A stretch of 64,000 nt of DNA, from contig NZ_CP095071.1 of the NCBI RefSeq assembly GCF_022919575.1, positions 310,001 through 374,000 of the forward strand, in the 5' to 3' direction. Origin of the DNA: Gracilibacillus salinarum (GTDB taxonomy: Bacteria; Bacillota; Bacilli; Bacillales; Amphibacillaceae). Position numbers and translations under genes: made by a program. Position 1 is the stretch's first letter. Each line of letters opens with the position of its first letter. The notes beneath the pieces were generated by a model, which did not search any database, had not been told where the DNA came from, and saw only the letters and a list, made by a program, of their open reading frames with translations. Of this stretch, positions 38,568 through 48,386 are shown one piece after another.

Positions 38568-40145
38568 ATGAATGAAAAACAACGATTAGAAAATCAACAA
38601 ATTAAACAGTCAGATTCGCCGGACGTAAAATCCGATACGAATGACAATTTAGATCGTTTAAAGAGCATGTCAAGTGATGACTTGATTTCTAAATATTTTC
38701 AGACAACATATGAACCACCGAATATGCGTAAGGCTAAAAAACGTTTAAAAAAAGATGTAGATATTCATTATGACTTTGATATTCCACTTGAAATGAAAGC
38801 GGTAGGTAAAGGGAAAAAATTCATGATCCGCACATATGGTTGCCAAATGAATGAACATGACACGGAAATAATGGCAGGGATTCTGACGCAAATGGGGTAT
38901 ACATCAACTGATGATACACACGAAGCGGACATCATTCTGCTGAATACGTGTGCGATTCGAGAGAATGCCGAAAACAAAGTGTTTGGTGAATTAGGACACT
39001 TGAAACCGCTGAAATTGGAAAAGCCTGATTTAATTCTCGGAGTTTGCGGTTGTATGTCTCAGGAAGAGTCCGTAGTTAACCGTATTTTAAAGAAGCACCC
39101 GTTTGTCGATCTGATTTTCGGAACCCACAACATTCACCGATTACCGCAGTTAGTTAATGAAGCAATGTTCGGTAAAGAAATGGTTGTCGAGGTTTGGTCA
39201 AAAGAAGGGGACATCATTGAAAACCTTCCGAAGGCACGCAGAGGCAAAATCAAAGCGTGGGTAAACATTATGTATGGGTGTGATAAATTCTGTACCTATT
39301 GTATTGTTCCGTATACACGAGGAAAAGAACGTAGCCGTATGCCTGAAGACATCATTCAGGAGGTTCGACATCTTGCTGCTCAAGGTTATAAGGAAATTAC
39401 ATTATTAGGACAGAACGTAAACGCATACGGGAAAGACTTGGAATTTGAATATGGTTTAGGAGAATTAATGGAAGAAATCAGCAAAATTGATATTCCTAGA
39501 GTCCGATTTACGACATCTCATCCAAGAGACTTTGATGATCGTCTCATTGAAGTGTTGGCACAGGGTGGTAATCTGTTAGACCATATTCACTTACCTGTAC
39601 AATCCGGAAGCTCTGATGTTTTACGAGTGATGGCTCGTCGTTATACAAGAGAAGACTACCTGGAACTCGTCCGTAAAATTAGAAAAGCGATGCCAAATGC
39701 AACATTAACAACAGATATTATTGTTGGTTTTCCAAATGAATCAGATGAACAATTTGAAGAGACGTTATCGTTAATGGAAGAAGTAGGATTTGAGAGTGCC
39801 TACACATTTATTTATTCACCAAGAGAAGGTACACCTGCTGCGCGTTGGGAAGACAATATTCCAATGGAAGTGAAAAAAGAACGTCTGCAACGCTTGAATG
39901 CAATTGTTAATAAACAATCAGCAGAGGCTATGGAAACATACCAAGGCGAAACAGTTAAAGTATTAGTCGAAGGAGAAAGTAAAAAAGACCCTGATGTCTT
40001 GTCTGGCTATACGGAACGTAATAAATTAGTTAATTTCAGAGGACCAAAATCCATTATCGGTGAAATTGTGGAAGTGAAAATTACTAACACAAAAACGTGG
40101 ACACTGGATGGAGAATTAGTCGAATCAGCAGTTGAGGTGAATTAA
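38568..40145 (+). CDS. miaB: tRNA-2-methylthio-N6-dimethylallyladenosine synthase MiaB
   Basis: MiaB is a radical-SAM methylthiotransferase that converts i6A37 to ms2i6A37 in tRNAs. The 525-residue protein has the UPF0004 domain with three cluster cysteines ([24 protein letters not shown]), the radical-SAM CxxxCxxC as CDKFCTYC near residue 239, and a C-terminal TRAM domain. The N-terminal extension of about 85 residues is typical of Bacillus. Its partner MiaA, which makes the substrate i6A, is encoded about 7 kb downstream. Confidence 0.97.
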   Translation: MNEKQRLENQQIKQSDSPDVKSDTNDNLDRLKSMSSDDLISKYFQTTYEPPNMRKAKKRLKKDVDIHYDFDIPLEMKAVGKGKKFMIRTYGCQMNEHDTEIMAGILTQMGYTSTDDTHEADIILLNTCAIRENAENKVFGELGHLKPLKLEKPDLILGVCGCMSQEESVVNRILKKHPFVDLIFGTHNIHRLPQLVNEAMFGKEMVVEVWSKEGDIIENLPKARRGKIKAWVNIMYGCDKFCTYCIVPYTRGKERSRMPEDIIQEVRHLAAQGYKEITLLGQNVNAYGKDLEFEYGLGELMEEISKIDIPRVRFTTSHPRDFDDRLIEVLAQGGNLLDHIHLPVQSGSSDVLRVMARRYTREDYLELVRKIRKAMPNATLTTDIIVGFPNESDEQFEETLSLMEEVGFESAYTFIYSPREGTPAARWEDNIPMEVKKERLQRLNAIVNKQSAEAMETYQGETVKVLVEGESKKDPDVLSGYTERNKLVNFRGPKSIIGEIVEVKITNTKTWTLDGELVESAVEVN

Positions 40146-40571
40146 ATGGCGAAGTATACAAGAGCAGAAGTACTGCAAGAAGCACGCGGTCTTGCAGAAA
40201 AAATGGCTAACATTGAAGAAATTGATCGCTTCAAACAATTAGAAGCAAAATTGAATGAAAACAATAAAATACAAAGCTCGATCAAAAAAATCAAAGCATT
40301 GCAAAAACAAGCAGTTAACTTCCAGGCTTATGGAAAACAAGAAGCATTAAAGCGAGTAGAGGAAGAAATTGATCGACTTCAACAAGAAATTGATGAAATT
40401 CCGGTTGTGCAAGAATTCAAAGATTCTCAAGTAGTGATCAATGACCTGTTGCAGCTGGTAACCAACACGATCGCTAGAGAAATAACGAATGAAGTGATTC
40501 GCTCCACAGACGGCGATTTGTTATCTGGTGAAACAGGCTCCAAAAGAAAAAACAGCAGTCACTCCTGCTAA
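40146..40571 (+). CDS. ymcA: RicA family protein YmcA
   Basis: YmcA (RicA) acts with YlbF and YaaT in the Y-complex, which carries iron-sulfur clusters and promotes RNase Y-dependent mRNA maturation, sporulation, competence and biofilm formation. The 141-residue helical protein has the family core AEAKLNE-like QLEAKLNENNKIQ, LQKQAVNFQAYGKQEALK, and a conserved C-terminal SKRKNSSHSC tail with the cluster-type cysteine. It starts immediately after the miaB stop. Confidence 0.92.
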   Translation: MAKYTRAEVLQEARGLAEKMANIEEIDRFKQLEAKLNENNKIQSSIKKIKALQKQAVNFQAYGKQEALKRVEEEIDRLQQEIDEIPVVQEFKDSQVVINDLLQLVTNTIAREITNEVIRSTDGDLLSGETGSKRKNSSHSC

Positions 40572-40576
40572 ACGTT

Positions 40577-40608
40577 AAAATGACCAGCACATGTGTTGGT
40601 CATTTTTT
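40577..40608 (+). terminator. miaB-ymcA terminator
   Basis: AAAATGACCAGCACA pairs with TGTGTTGGTCATTTT and continues into a T run. Confidence 0.9.
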
Positions 40609-40612
40609 GTGT

Positions 40613-40775
40613 TCGTTCAAGAAAGTATATAAGTGCAGCCGCAGCACTTATCAAATTGAACATGAAGTTGATTTCCTATACATACATCAGTGGTTGACCG
40701 GAGCGGCATTCCAGCACATGAAACATTTCAAAATCACCACTAAGCAGCTAGTTAACAAAATCCATATTATAGATA
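40613..40775 (+). repeat. Fold-back element copy F (end remnant) with outer flank repeat
   Basis: The outer flank repeat (AAGAAAGTATATAAGTGCAG, to 40672) is followed by TTTCCTATA, then only the right-end part of the element: GTGGTTGACCGGAGCGGCATTCCAGCACATGAAACATTTC and a right terminal repeat at 40749-40774 with two or three changes. The 40776-40969 stretch beyond it has no recognisable feature. An open frame over this repeat is not considered a gene. Confidence 0.68.
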
Positions 40776-40969
40776 GTTGTATATTAGTTTGTTAGTTAAA
40801 ACCGGATGTACTATCCCGCTTTATTTACGTACGAAAGCATGAAATTCTGGCATTGAAGAAGCTAGACGTAGTGAAAGCTTTTAATGCAAGAAATTTTATG
40901 CTGCAACTTGCCAGTTAACCTAGATCCCGAAAGTTGTGCAAAGTATTGAAAAAGTTACTTTTAGATAAA

Positions 40970-41003
40970 TAAAAAAATACAGTGTGAGCATGCCCCACAC
41001 TGT
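40970..41003 (-). terminator. cotE terminator
   Basis: On the minus strand ACAGTGTG pairs with CACACTGT and is followed by ATTTTTTTA, directly after the cotE stop codon. Confidence 0.85.
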
Positions 41004-41008
41004 AATCA

Positions 41009-41572
41009 TTATTCTTCTTCGTAATCATCTAAAAAGTCTGGATCGATTTCGTCTAGTTCATCATCGGACACGTCAAAATCCCACTCATCATCATCATGTA
41101 CTTTTCCATTTGGATCTACTTTTACACAAATTTTTGTTTCGCCGATTACTTCTACAATAAATTCTCGCTCTACATCGACTACGATTTTGTTTCCGTGTGT
41201 TTCGATACTGCATTCTAAGCAATTTGGCTGTTGAATCACTTTCGCGATAACCTCACAGTCATCTCCGATATGGTGTTTGTCACGAATGGAAAGTGGTACA
41301 TAGTCACAATACTCGACTTTTTCAGTCACTACTTCCGTTCTGGTATTGTCGTTATATGCATACCAGATATTCACATCATAGCTTCCGCGAATTTCAACTG
41401 TATCTTTTTTTGTTAACTTTGCTTGATAGATATGGTTAATGATCCAGCAACCTAAGATACTTGACGGACGATGAGCTGGTGTGATTGTATTTGTATCCTG
41501 TTTGAACTTTCTACCTTTGCCAATAACCGCTTTTGTTATAATTTCTCGGTATTGTTGGTCTAAATAAGACAT
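41009..41572 (-). CDS. cotE: Outer spore coat morphogenetic protein CotE
   Basis: CotE organises the outer coat of the endospore around the forespore. The 187-residue protein has [42 protein letters not shown] and the characteristic Asp/Glu-rich C-terminal tail. The ATG at 41572 has GAGGGAGGTT upstream; the frame extends 36 nt further. The position between ymcA and mutS is conserved, but the gene is on the opposite strand from its neighbours, whereas in B. subtilis I recall it being co-oriented. Confidence 0.95.
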   Translation of the reverse strand: MSYLDQQYREIITKAVIGKGRKFKQDTNTITPAHRPSSILGCWIINHIYQAKLTKKDTVEIRGSYDVNIWYAYNDNTRTEVVTEKVEYCDYVPLSIRDKHHIGDDCEVIAKVIQQPNCLECSIETHGNKIVVDVEREFIVEVIGETKICVKVDPNGKVHDDDEWDFDVSDDELDEIDPDFLDDYEEE

Positions 41573-41602
41573 CGAATTATAACCTCCCTCTAATTTCAAT
41601 TC

Positions 41603-41630
41603 CATCATATGCGAGACATTCGTCTATAGT
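41603..41630 (-). promoter_or_regulatory. Possible mother-cell promoter of cotE
   Basis: On the minus strand CATATGATG lies 17 bp behind an AC dinucleotide, close to the sigma-K pattern and also compatible with a sigma-E -10. cotE is sigma-E and sigma-K controlled in B. subtilis. The rest of the 41573-41879 gap contains only a probable vocal promoter for the next gene (TTACCA, 17 bp, TAAAAT near 41825-41855). Confidence 0.4.
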
Positions 41631-41879
41631 GCAACCATTCTTCATAAAAATGTCTGGCTATAGAACCTACAATATCCTATGCAAAAGCCTAGAAATGTGT
41701 ACGTGTGAAATAAATCAGAAGAAAAAAAAGCCCTAATATTGATAACAGAAGGTTTTGTAGGCTTGTTAATTATAAATGATCTGCTCTAACTGACAAAATT
41801 GTCTTTTTCTTATTTAGAATTACCATTATTCACATCCTTTGGTAAAATGAAGTTAGATGTAAAAGGAGGAGGATTTTGG

Positions 41880-42242
41880 ATGATTAAAGGTGTTCATCAT
41901 GTGCAAATAACCATTCCAAAAGGGGCAGAAGAAGAAGGCAAGCAATTCTACTGCGGTTTATTAGCGTTACCAGAAAAAACTAAACCGGAAGCTTTGCGAG
42001 GACGTGGTGGTTTTTGGCTGGAGGTTGGAGATCGAGATGTTCATGTAGGAACGGAATCAGGTTTTGACCGCTATTCTACAAAGGGACATATTGCGTATCA
42101 GGTAGATGATCTAGCCTATTGGAAAAAACTTTTAGAAAAACAACAAATAGAAATTGTTGAAGCAGTTCCTATTCCGGGTTTCGACCGATTTGAATTTCGT
42201 GATCCGTTTGGCAATCGTGTGGAGATGATTCAGCCAATGTAA
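41880..42242 (+). CDS. VOC superfamily (glyoxalase/dioxygenase-like) protein
   Basis: This is a 120-residue single-chain vicinal oxygen chelate protein with two beta-alpha-beta-beta-beta modules: HHVQITIPKG with the first metal histidine, VGDRDVHVG, HIAYQVDD, and the C-terminal FRDPFGNRVEMIQ with a metal-binding glutamate. The substrate cannot be told from sequence. The ATG at 41880 follows AAAGGAGGAGG; the frame is open 81 nt upstream. I do not recall a VOC gene here in B. subtilis. Confidence 0.85.
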   Translation: MIKGVHHVQITIPKGAEEEGKQFYCGLLALPEKTKPEALRGRGGFWLEVGDRDVHVGTESGFDRYSTKGHIAYQVDDLAYWKKLLEKQQIEIVEAVPIPGFDRFEFRDPFGNRVEMIQPM

Positions 42243-42275
42243 ATAAACATTCTTAATAGCTTATCTCAAAAAATC

Positions 42276-42420
42276 TAATGACAGAACTCCTACTTTATCA
42301 CAGGGCTAATCCGTCCGCAATACCCTCACTTCAAGTAAATAAGAAGCTAAGTGGGTGGGAAACGGACGAATACTTCCTGTTAAGTTTCGTTAGCAATCAG
42401 TGAACACCCACTGATTGAAG
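42276..42420. ncRNA. Candidate structured intergenic element upstream of mutS
   Basis: The 231-bp gap before mutS has conserved-looking secondary structure: CGTCCG (42312-42317) pairs with CGGACG (42363-42368), CACTT with AAGTG inside it, and CAATCAGTG (42394-42402) pairs perfectly with CACTGATTG (42409-42417). The sequence (T/C)CTACTTTATC-like is found at both borders (near 42288 and 42421). There is no open frame. It could be a small RNA (strand unknown) or another palindromic repeat. Confidence 0.4.
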
Positions 42421-42447
42421 TCTTACTTTATCCTTCGTCTTTTTCTA

Positions 42448-42456
42448 TGCTATAAT
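42448..42456 (+). promoter_or_regulatory. Extended -10 promoter of mutSL
   Basis: TGC followed by consensus TATAAT (42451-42456), with a weak TTATCC 17 bp upstream. Confidence 0.55.
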
Positions 42457-42491
42457 ATGACGAGAATGAAAGAATGTTGGAGGATACAATA

Positions 42492-45101
42492 ATGGGTTTT
42501 ACGCCAATGATACAGCAATATTTAAAAATTAAAGCAGAGTATCAAGACTGCTTTTTATTTTTTCGATTAGGTGATTTTTACGAAATGTTCTTTGAGGATG
42601 CCAAAAGGGCAGCCCAGGAACTTGAAATAACATTAACGAGTCGTGATGGTGGTGGGGAGGAAAGGATACCGATGTGTGGTGTTCCTTTTCATTCTGCAGA
42701 GAATTATATTAAGTCGTTAGTTGAAAAAGGTTATAAAGTCGCGATTTGTGAACAGGTCGAAGATCCGAAATCGGCTAAAGGTGTGGTAAAGCGGGAAGTG
42801 GTACAGTTAATCACACCGGGTACGGTAATGGAAGGTGCCATGCTTGATGATGAAGAGAATAATTACCTTGCCGTTGTGACCGAAAATGAAGAAGATCACT
42901 TCTCTTTAGCATATACGGACATGTCTACCGGTGAGACATTTGTCATGGCGATCGACAATGGTTGGAATGCAGTCCTTAGTGAACTGGTTAACCGTCCAAT
43001 TAAAGAAATTGTAGTGGAAGAGGATTTCAGCCAGCTCTATGCAGAGAACTTAAGAGAAAAACTGCAGTTTCCAGTATCTATTGCGAAACGATCTACTAAA
43101 GATAACAGTATGGATCTGCTGGTAGAAGAAATTAGCGACACTAACTTACGAAATACTTGTATTTTGCTTTATCAGTATTTATACCATACACAAAAACGGG
43201 CTATTGACCATCTTAAGAAAGCCCAAGTAATTGAATTAGCTGAGTATATGACACTGGATATGTATTCACAGCGCAATCTGGAGATTACAAATTCATTGAT
43301 GCGAAAAGAGAAATTTGGCAGTTTGTTATGGGTCATTGATCGAACTGTAACAGCAATGGGCGCAAGGAAATTAAAAAAATGGCTTGAACGGCCTTTACTA
43401 ACCAAGTCGTTGATTGAGCGTCGTTTAGATCTAGTTACTGGTTTTTATCAGCAGTTTTTTGAGCGCGAAGAAATAAGAGAGGCATTGCAATCTATTTATG
43501 ACTTGGAAAGGCTGTCTGGTCGAGTTTCATTCGGTAACGTGAATGCACGAGATTTAATTCAATTGAAACGTTCCTTATCAAAAGTGCCGATGATTAAAGA
43601 ACAGCTGCAACAATTTGATGACCCTGCACTCCATGAATTAGCTCGTGATTTGGATCCATTACCAGAACTGTACACCTTGTTAGAAACAAGTATTTCAGAA
43701 GATGCACCGATCTCTATTACGGATGGTAATATTTTGAAAGATGGTTATCACGCTGAATTGGATCAATACCGAGATGCATCAAGAAATGGTAAGCACTGGA
43801 TAGCTGAATTGGAACAGAAAGAAAAACAGGAAACATCCATTAAATCGTTGAAGATCGGCTTTAATAAAGTATTTGGTTATTACATTGAAGTAACACGACC
43901 AAATTTGCCGATGATTCCAGAAGGCCGTTATCAACGGAAACAAACGTTAACGAATGCAGAACGTTTCATTACAGAGGAGCTGAAAGAAAAAGAAACACTG
44001 ATTCTAGAGGCGGAGGAGCAAAGTGTAGCATTAGAATATCAATTGTTTCTGGAAATTAGAGAAAAGGTTAAACAATTTATTCCAGCATTGCAGCGTCTGG
44101 CTGATATCATCAGTGAGGTAGACGTGCTGCAAAGTTTTGCAACGGTTAGTGAGGAAAATAATTTTGTAAGACCAACTTTTTCAGCTGAGCGTCGCATTAA
44201 TTTGGAAGAGAGTAGACATCCAGTAATCGAAAAAGTGATGAAAAATGAGCAATTTGTACCTAACTCTATTAATCTTGCTGATGATAAACATTTGTTACTG
44301 ATTACAGGACCGAATATGTCTGGTAAGAGTACATATATGCGGCAACTGGCTTTGACCGTCATCATGGCACAAGTCGGTTGTTATGTACCTGCAACCCAGG
44401 CGGAATTGGCAATTGTAGATCAGATTTTCACTAGAATCGGTGCAGCGGATGACCTCGTATCTGGTCAGAGTACGTTTATGGTTGAGATGCTTGAGGCGAA
44501 TCATGCCATACAGCATGCGACAGAGAACAGCTTAATTTTATTGGATGAAATCGGAAGAGGGACAAGCACTTATGATGGAATGGCGCTAGCCCAAGCTATC
44601 ATTGAATATATTCATAATCATATTCATGCTAAAACGTTGTTCTCTACTCACTATCATGAGTTAACAAGTCTCGAGGAGAGCCTGACTGCACTGAAGAATA
44701 TCCATGTCCGTGCAGAAGAAATTGAAGGTAAAGTTGTATTCCTTCACCAGATTCATGAAGGAGCGGCTGACGAAAGTTATGGCATTCATGTTGCTCAGCT
44801 GGCAGGTTTACCAGATACACTGATACAGCGTGCAAATACAATTCTGTCCCAGTTAGAAGGGACGGAACAGTCCGTGCAGCCAGTTCCTGAACAGAAATCA
44901 AATGAAACAAATGTTTACTCAATGGGACAAATGGCGTTTTTTGCGTCAGAAGAACCAGTTAAACAACAACCATCGAAAAAAAACCATGAAATAATCGAAC
45001 GTTTGAATAAAATCAATTTGTTGGAAATGACACCGATGGATGCGATGAATCAACTTTATCAACTTCAGAAGAAAGCAGAAGAATTAAAGGGGCGAAACTA
45101 A
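42492..45101 (+). CDS. mutS: DNA mismatch repair protein MutS
   Basis: MutS recognises mismatches and small loops. The 869-residue protein has the mismatch-binding domain (FFRLGDFYEMFFEDA, with the intercalating Phe-x-Glu region), connector, core, clamp and an ABC-type ATPase domain with GPNMSGKST near residue 607 and LDEIGRGTST. The ATG at 42492 has TTGGAGGA upstream and gives GFTPMIQQYLKIK at the N-terminus as in orthologues. An upstream in-frame ATG at 42474 adds six residues. mutL follows without a gap. Confidence 0.97.
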   Translation: MGFTPMIQQYLKIKAEYQDCFLFFRLGDFYEMFFEDAKRAAQELEITLTSRDGGGEERIPMCGVPFHSAENYIKSLVEKGYKVAICEQVEDPKSAKGVVKREVVQLITPGTVMEGAMLDDEENNYLAVVTENEEDHFSLAYTDMSTGETFVMAIDNGWNAVLSELVNRPIKEIVVEEDFSQLYAENLREKLQFPVSIAKRSTKDNSMDLLVEEISDTNLRNTCILLYQYLYHTQKRAIDHLKKAQVIELAEYMTLDMYSQRNLEITNSLMRKEKFGSLLWVIDRTVTAMGARKLKKWLERPLLTKSLIERRLDLVTGFYQQFFEREEIREALQSIYDLERLSGRVSFGNVNARDLIQLKRSLSKVPMIKEQLQQFDDPALHELARDLDPLPELYTLLETSISEDAPISITDGNILKDGYHAELDQYRDASRNGKHWIAELEQKEKQETSIKSLKIGFNKVFGYYIEVTRPNLPMIPEGRYQRKQTLTNAERFITEELKEKETLILEAEEQSVALEYQLFLEIREKVKQFIPALQRLADIISEVDVLQSFATVSEENNFVRPTFSAERRINLEESRHPVIEKVMKNEQFVPNSINLADDKHLLLITGPNMSGKSTYMRQLALTVIMAQVGCYVPATQAELAIVDQIFTRIGAADDLVSGQSTFMVEMLEANHAIQHATENSLILLDEIGRGTSTYDGMALAQAIIEYIHNHIHAKTLFSTHYHELTSLEESLTALKNIHVRAEEIEGKVVFLHQIHEGAADESYGIHVAQLAGLPDTLIQRANTILSQLEGTEQSVQPVPEQKSNETNVYSMGQMAFFASEEPVKQQPSKKNHEIIERLNKINLLEMTPMDAMNQLYQLQKKAEELKGRN

Positions 45102-46967
45102 ATGCAAATCAACCAATTGCCGGATTATCTAGCCAATCAAATTGCTGCAGGAGAAGTAGTAGAACGTCCGGCCTCTGTTGTCAAAGAGTTAGTCGAAAAC
45201 AGTGTTGATGCTAATAGTTCGTGGATTAAAGTAGATATTTCAGAAGCGGGATTGCAAGAAATAAAAGTGTCTGATAATGGTTCAGGAATCCCGCATGATC
45301 AATGTAAGAAAGCCTTCTTACGACACGCAACGAGCAAAATACAGAATGAAACGGATCTGTTTCATGTCCACACGTTAGGATTTCGCGGGGAGGCACTTGC
45401 CAGTATTGCTGCAGTTAGTCGCCTGGTAATAAAGACTTCAACTGGAGAAGAAGCAGGTACAAAGATGGTACTAGAAGGTGGCCATATTAAAGAAGATGGA
45501 CGAAGTGATGCACGACAGGGAACAGAAATCACGGTGCAGGATATCTTCTTTAATACGCCAGCAAGATTAAAATATTTAAAGACGGTGCATACGGAATTAG
45601 GCCATATTACTGATATTATGAATCGTATGGCATTTTCACATCCGCATATTCGATTTGAATTAACCCATAATGGCAAACAAATTTTTCAAACAACAGGAAA
45701 AGGGGACATCCGTCAAATTGCTGCTTCCGTCTATGGAATGGCAGTTGCCAAACAGATGATTCCAGTAGAAATCAACACACTGGATTATCAGATAAAAGGT
45801 TTTATTGCCAAGCCCGAGGTAAACCGGGCAGGCAGAAACTATATCTCTACTATCGTGAACGGTCGTTATATTAGAAGTATTGGTCTGGCAAAGGCAATCA
45901 CGAATGGTTTTCATACTTTTCTTCCCATTGGCCGTCAGCCAGTTGTAATCTTAGCAATTACGATGGATCCATACCTAATTGATGTCAATGTGCATCCAAC
46001 AAAATTAGAAGTTCGTTTTAGTAAAGAAAAAGAATTATTTCAAGCAGTGGAGAAAATGATTAAAGACGCACTGCATCAGCAACGGTTAATTCCAGCAGGT
46101 CAGACTAAAAAGATCATTAACAAAGAAAAAACAGAACAACCTCAATTTTCTTTTGACGAACAGCAGGTTGCAACAAAAGAAGACAGGCAGCAGCCTCCAT
46201 CTCCTTCTCCATCAGTACCAGAGCAAAACAAACAAGCTTTGGAGGACGTTGTACGTGAATCAACTCCAATTCAAGACACAGTAGATTATTCACATGTGGA
46301 AGAGGAGATTGAGCCCCCTGAACTTGAAGAAGAGGAAACTGTAGCAGACATACAGGATGAAACCCAAGGGGAAAAGGATCAGCCAAGAGTGCCCGTCATG
46401 TATCCTATTGGGCAGCATCACGGCACTTATATTTTAGCTCAGAACGAAAATGCGCTATTTATTATTGATCAGCATGCTGCACAAGAACGGATCAAATACG
46501 AATACTTTCGTGACAAAATTGGGAACGTAGAAAGTCATTTACAAGATTTGTTAGTGCCTTTGACCTTCGAATTTACACAGCAGGAAATTTTGTTTATTGA
46601 ACAATATCAGGAAGAACTTCAGAAGGTTGGTTTATTTTTTGAACTATTTGGCCAAAATGCCTATATCGTAAGATCTCACCCAAATTGGTTTCCGCGAGGT
46701 GAAGAGGAATCTGTTATCCGTGATATGGTCGATCAATTAATCCAGGATAAACGGGTGGATTTGCATAAGTTGAGGGAAGAGGCCGCGATATTAATGTCTT
46801 GTAAACGATCAATCAAAGCAAATCATTACTTGAATCTAGAAGATATGCAACATTTACTGGATCAGTTAAGAACGTGCGAAGAGCCGTTTACGTGTCCTCA
46901 TGGCAGACCGATCATCATTCAATATACCACTTATGAAATGGAAAAAATGTTCAAACGAATAATGTAA
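45102..46967 (+). CDS. mutL: DNA mismatch repair protein MutL
   Basis: MutL couples mismatch recognition to strand incision. The 621-residue protein has the GHKL ATPase N-terminus ([33 protein letters not shown]), a low-complexity Gln/Glu/Pro linker (about 335-430), and a C-terminal endonuclease domain with [22 protein letters not shown] [10 protein letters not shown], and CPHGRP. These motifs indicate the nicking form found in organisms without MutH. Confidence 0.96.
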   Translation: MQINQLPDYLANQIAAGEVVERPASVVKELVENSVDANSSWIKVDISEAGLQEIKVSDNGSGIPHDQCKKAFLRHATSKIQNETDLFHVHTLGFRGEALASIAAVSRLVIKTSTGEEAGTKMVLEGGHIKEDGRSDARQGTEITVQDIFFNTPARLKYLKTVHTELGHITDIMNRMAFSHPHIRFELTHNGKQIFQTTGKGDIRQIAASVYGMAVAKQMIPVEINTLDYQIKGFIAKPEVNRAGRNYISTIVNGRYIRSIGLAKAITNGFHTFLPIGRQPVVILAITMDPYLIDVNVHPTKLEVRFSKEKELFQAVEKMIKDALHQQRLIPAGQTKKIINKEKTEQPQFSFDEQQVATKEDRQQPPSPSPSVPEQNKQALEDVVRESTPIQDTVDYSHVEEEIEPPELEEEETVADIQDETQGEKDQPRVPVMYPIGQHHGTYILAQNENALFIIDQHAAQERIKYEYFRDKIGNVESHLQDLLVPLTFEFTQQEILFIEQYQEELQKVGLFFELFGQNAYIVRSHPNWFPRGEEESVIRDMVDQLIQDKRVDLHKLREEAAILMSCKRSIKANHYLNLEDMQHLLDQLRTCEEPFTCPHGRPIIIQYTTYEMEKMFKRIM

Positions 46968-47035
46968 TAGATGAAGTATCAATAGAACTAATGTATACTG
47001 TAAGAAAGCATTGTAAGCATCAGGAAGTGATTTAG

Positions 47036-47971
47036 TTGAAACAGAAATTAGTTGTTATAGTTGGACCAACAGCGGTAGGAAAAACAGCACTTTCCATCGA
47101 AGTTGCAAAAAAGTTCGGTGGTGAAGTCATTAGTGGAGACTCGATGCAGATTTATCGCGGATTAGACATTGGAACTGCAAAGGTTACAGAGACAGAAAAA
47201 AATGGTGTGCCACATCACATGATTGATATCGTTGAACCCGATCAAACTTTTTCTGTCGCTGATTTCCAGCAAGCAGTTGATCAAAACATTCAAGCCCTTT
47301 ATCACCAGAATAAGCTTCCAATTATCGCTGGTGGTACGGGTCTTTATATTCAGTCTGTCTTATATGGTTATCAATTTTCTGAAAACCAACGATCAGAGGG
47401 TTATCAGAAAATTATAGAAGAAGAAATTGAACGGGAAGGCATTGACAACGTTTTTAAACGATTAGAACGAGTAGATCCTGTACAAGCAAAAAAAATCCAT
47501 CCTAATAATCAACGAAGATTAATCAGGGCGTTGGAAGTATATGACCGAACCGGAATGACTATGACTGCATACCAGAATAGTCAGCAACAGGACTCCGCAT
47601 ATGATTTTCGCATTATTGGGTTGGAAATGGACAGACAATTATTATATGAGCGCATTAACCAGCGTGTAGATATGATGATTGAACAAGGCTTAATAGCGGA
47701 GGTTGAACAGTTGTACCGAGCGGGGTTGGAAGACTGTCAATCAATGAGGGGAATAGGTTACAAGGAAATCATCCCTTACTTAAAAGGAGAGCAGTCATTA
47801 GAGGAAGCGACAGAATTATTAAAGAGAAATTCGCGAAGATTTGCAAAGCGGCAGTTTACCTGGTTCAAAAATAAGATGCCAGTAGACTGGTATTCCATCA
47901 GACCAGAAACCAAACATAAGGTTTTTCAAAATATTTTATCAGATTTAGAAGGATTCTTTGCAAAAAGATAG
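47036..47971 (+). CDS. miaA: tRNA dimethylallyltransferase MiaA
   Basis: MiaA adds a dimethylallyl group to A37 of tRNAs reading UNN codons, providing the substrate for MiaB. The 311-residue protein has the P loop [26 protein letters not shown], the VPHHMID motif and [14 protein letters not shown]. The start is TTG at 47036 with AGGAAGTG upstream. It is followed by hfq as in many bacteria. Confidence 0.96.
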   Translation: MKQKLVVIVGPTAVGKTALSIEVAKKFGGEVISGDSMQIYRGLDIGTAKVTETEKNGVPHHMIDIVEPDQTFSVADFQQAVDQNIQALYHQNKLPIIAGGTGLYIQSVLYGYQFSENQRSEGYQKIIEEEIEREGIDNVFKRLERVDPVQAKKIHPNNQRRLIRALEVYDRTGMTMTAYQNSQQQDSAYDFRIIGLEMDRQLLYERINQRVDMMIEQGLIAEVEQLYRAGLEDCQSMRGIGYKEIIPYLKGEQSLEEATELLKRNSRRFAKRQFTWFKNKMPVDWYSIRPETKHKVFQNILSDLEGFFAKR

Positions 47972-48008
47972 AATATTAAACTATAGAGAAATTAGAGGAG
48001 GTACGACC

Positions 48009-48233
48009 ATGTCACAATCTGTCAATATTCAGGATCAGTATTTAAATCAATTAAGAAAAGAACGTTTGCCTGTTACCGTGTTTCTAACAAACGGATTTCA
48101 GTTACGCGGTGTAGTTAAAGCGTTTGATAATTTTACCGTACTGCTTGAAACAGAAGGTAAACAACAGCTTATTTTCAAGCATGCGATTTCTACCTTTGCA
48201 CCATCCAAAAATGTTAATCTAGACAAGGAATAA
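48009..48233 (+). CDS. hfq: RNA-binding protein Hfq
   Basis: Hfq is the hexameric Sm-like RNA chaperone. The 74-residue product has the Sm1 and Sm2 motifs ([25 protein letters not shown]; the usual YKHAIST is FKHAIST here). The ATG at 48009 is preceded by AGAGGAGGT; the frame is open 51 nt upstream but lacks support. It has its own terminator. Confidence 0.96.
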   Translation: MSQSVNIQDQYLNQLRKERLPVTVFLTNGFQLRGVVKAFDNFTVLLETEGKQQLIFKHAISTFAPSKNVNLDKE

Positions 48234-48244
48234 ATGAAATTGAT

Positions 48245-48273
48245 GGCGCTATTATGAAGGTAGCGCCTTTTTT
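48245..48273 (+). terminator. hfq terminator
   Basis: GGCGCTA (48245-48251) pairs with TAGCGCC (48261-48267) followed by six T residues. Confidence 0.92.
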
Positions 48274-48386
48274 ATGGGTAAAACATAAAGATGAGTTCTT
48301 ATGATATGGGATGTGACAGGAAACAGGATCATATTTCATATGCATCAATCTTTTCATTGAAGCAATACTAAATACAAAAACAGTAG

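Noticed and set aside
40580..40795. Open frame of 71 codons after ymcA
   Set aside because: It starts in the miaB-ymcA terminator and runs through the outer flank repeat and element F.
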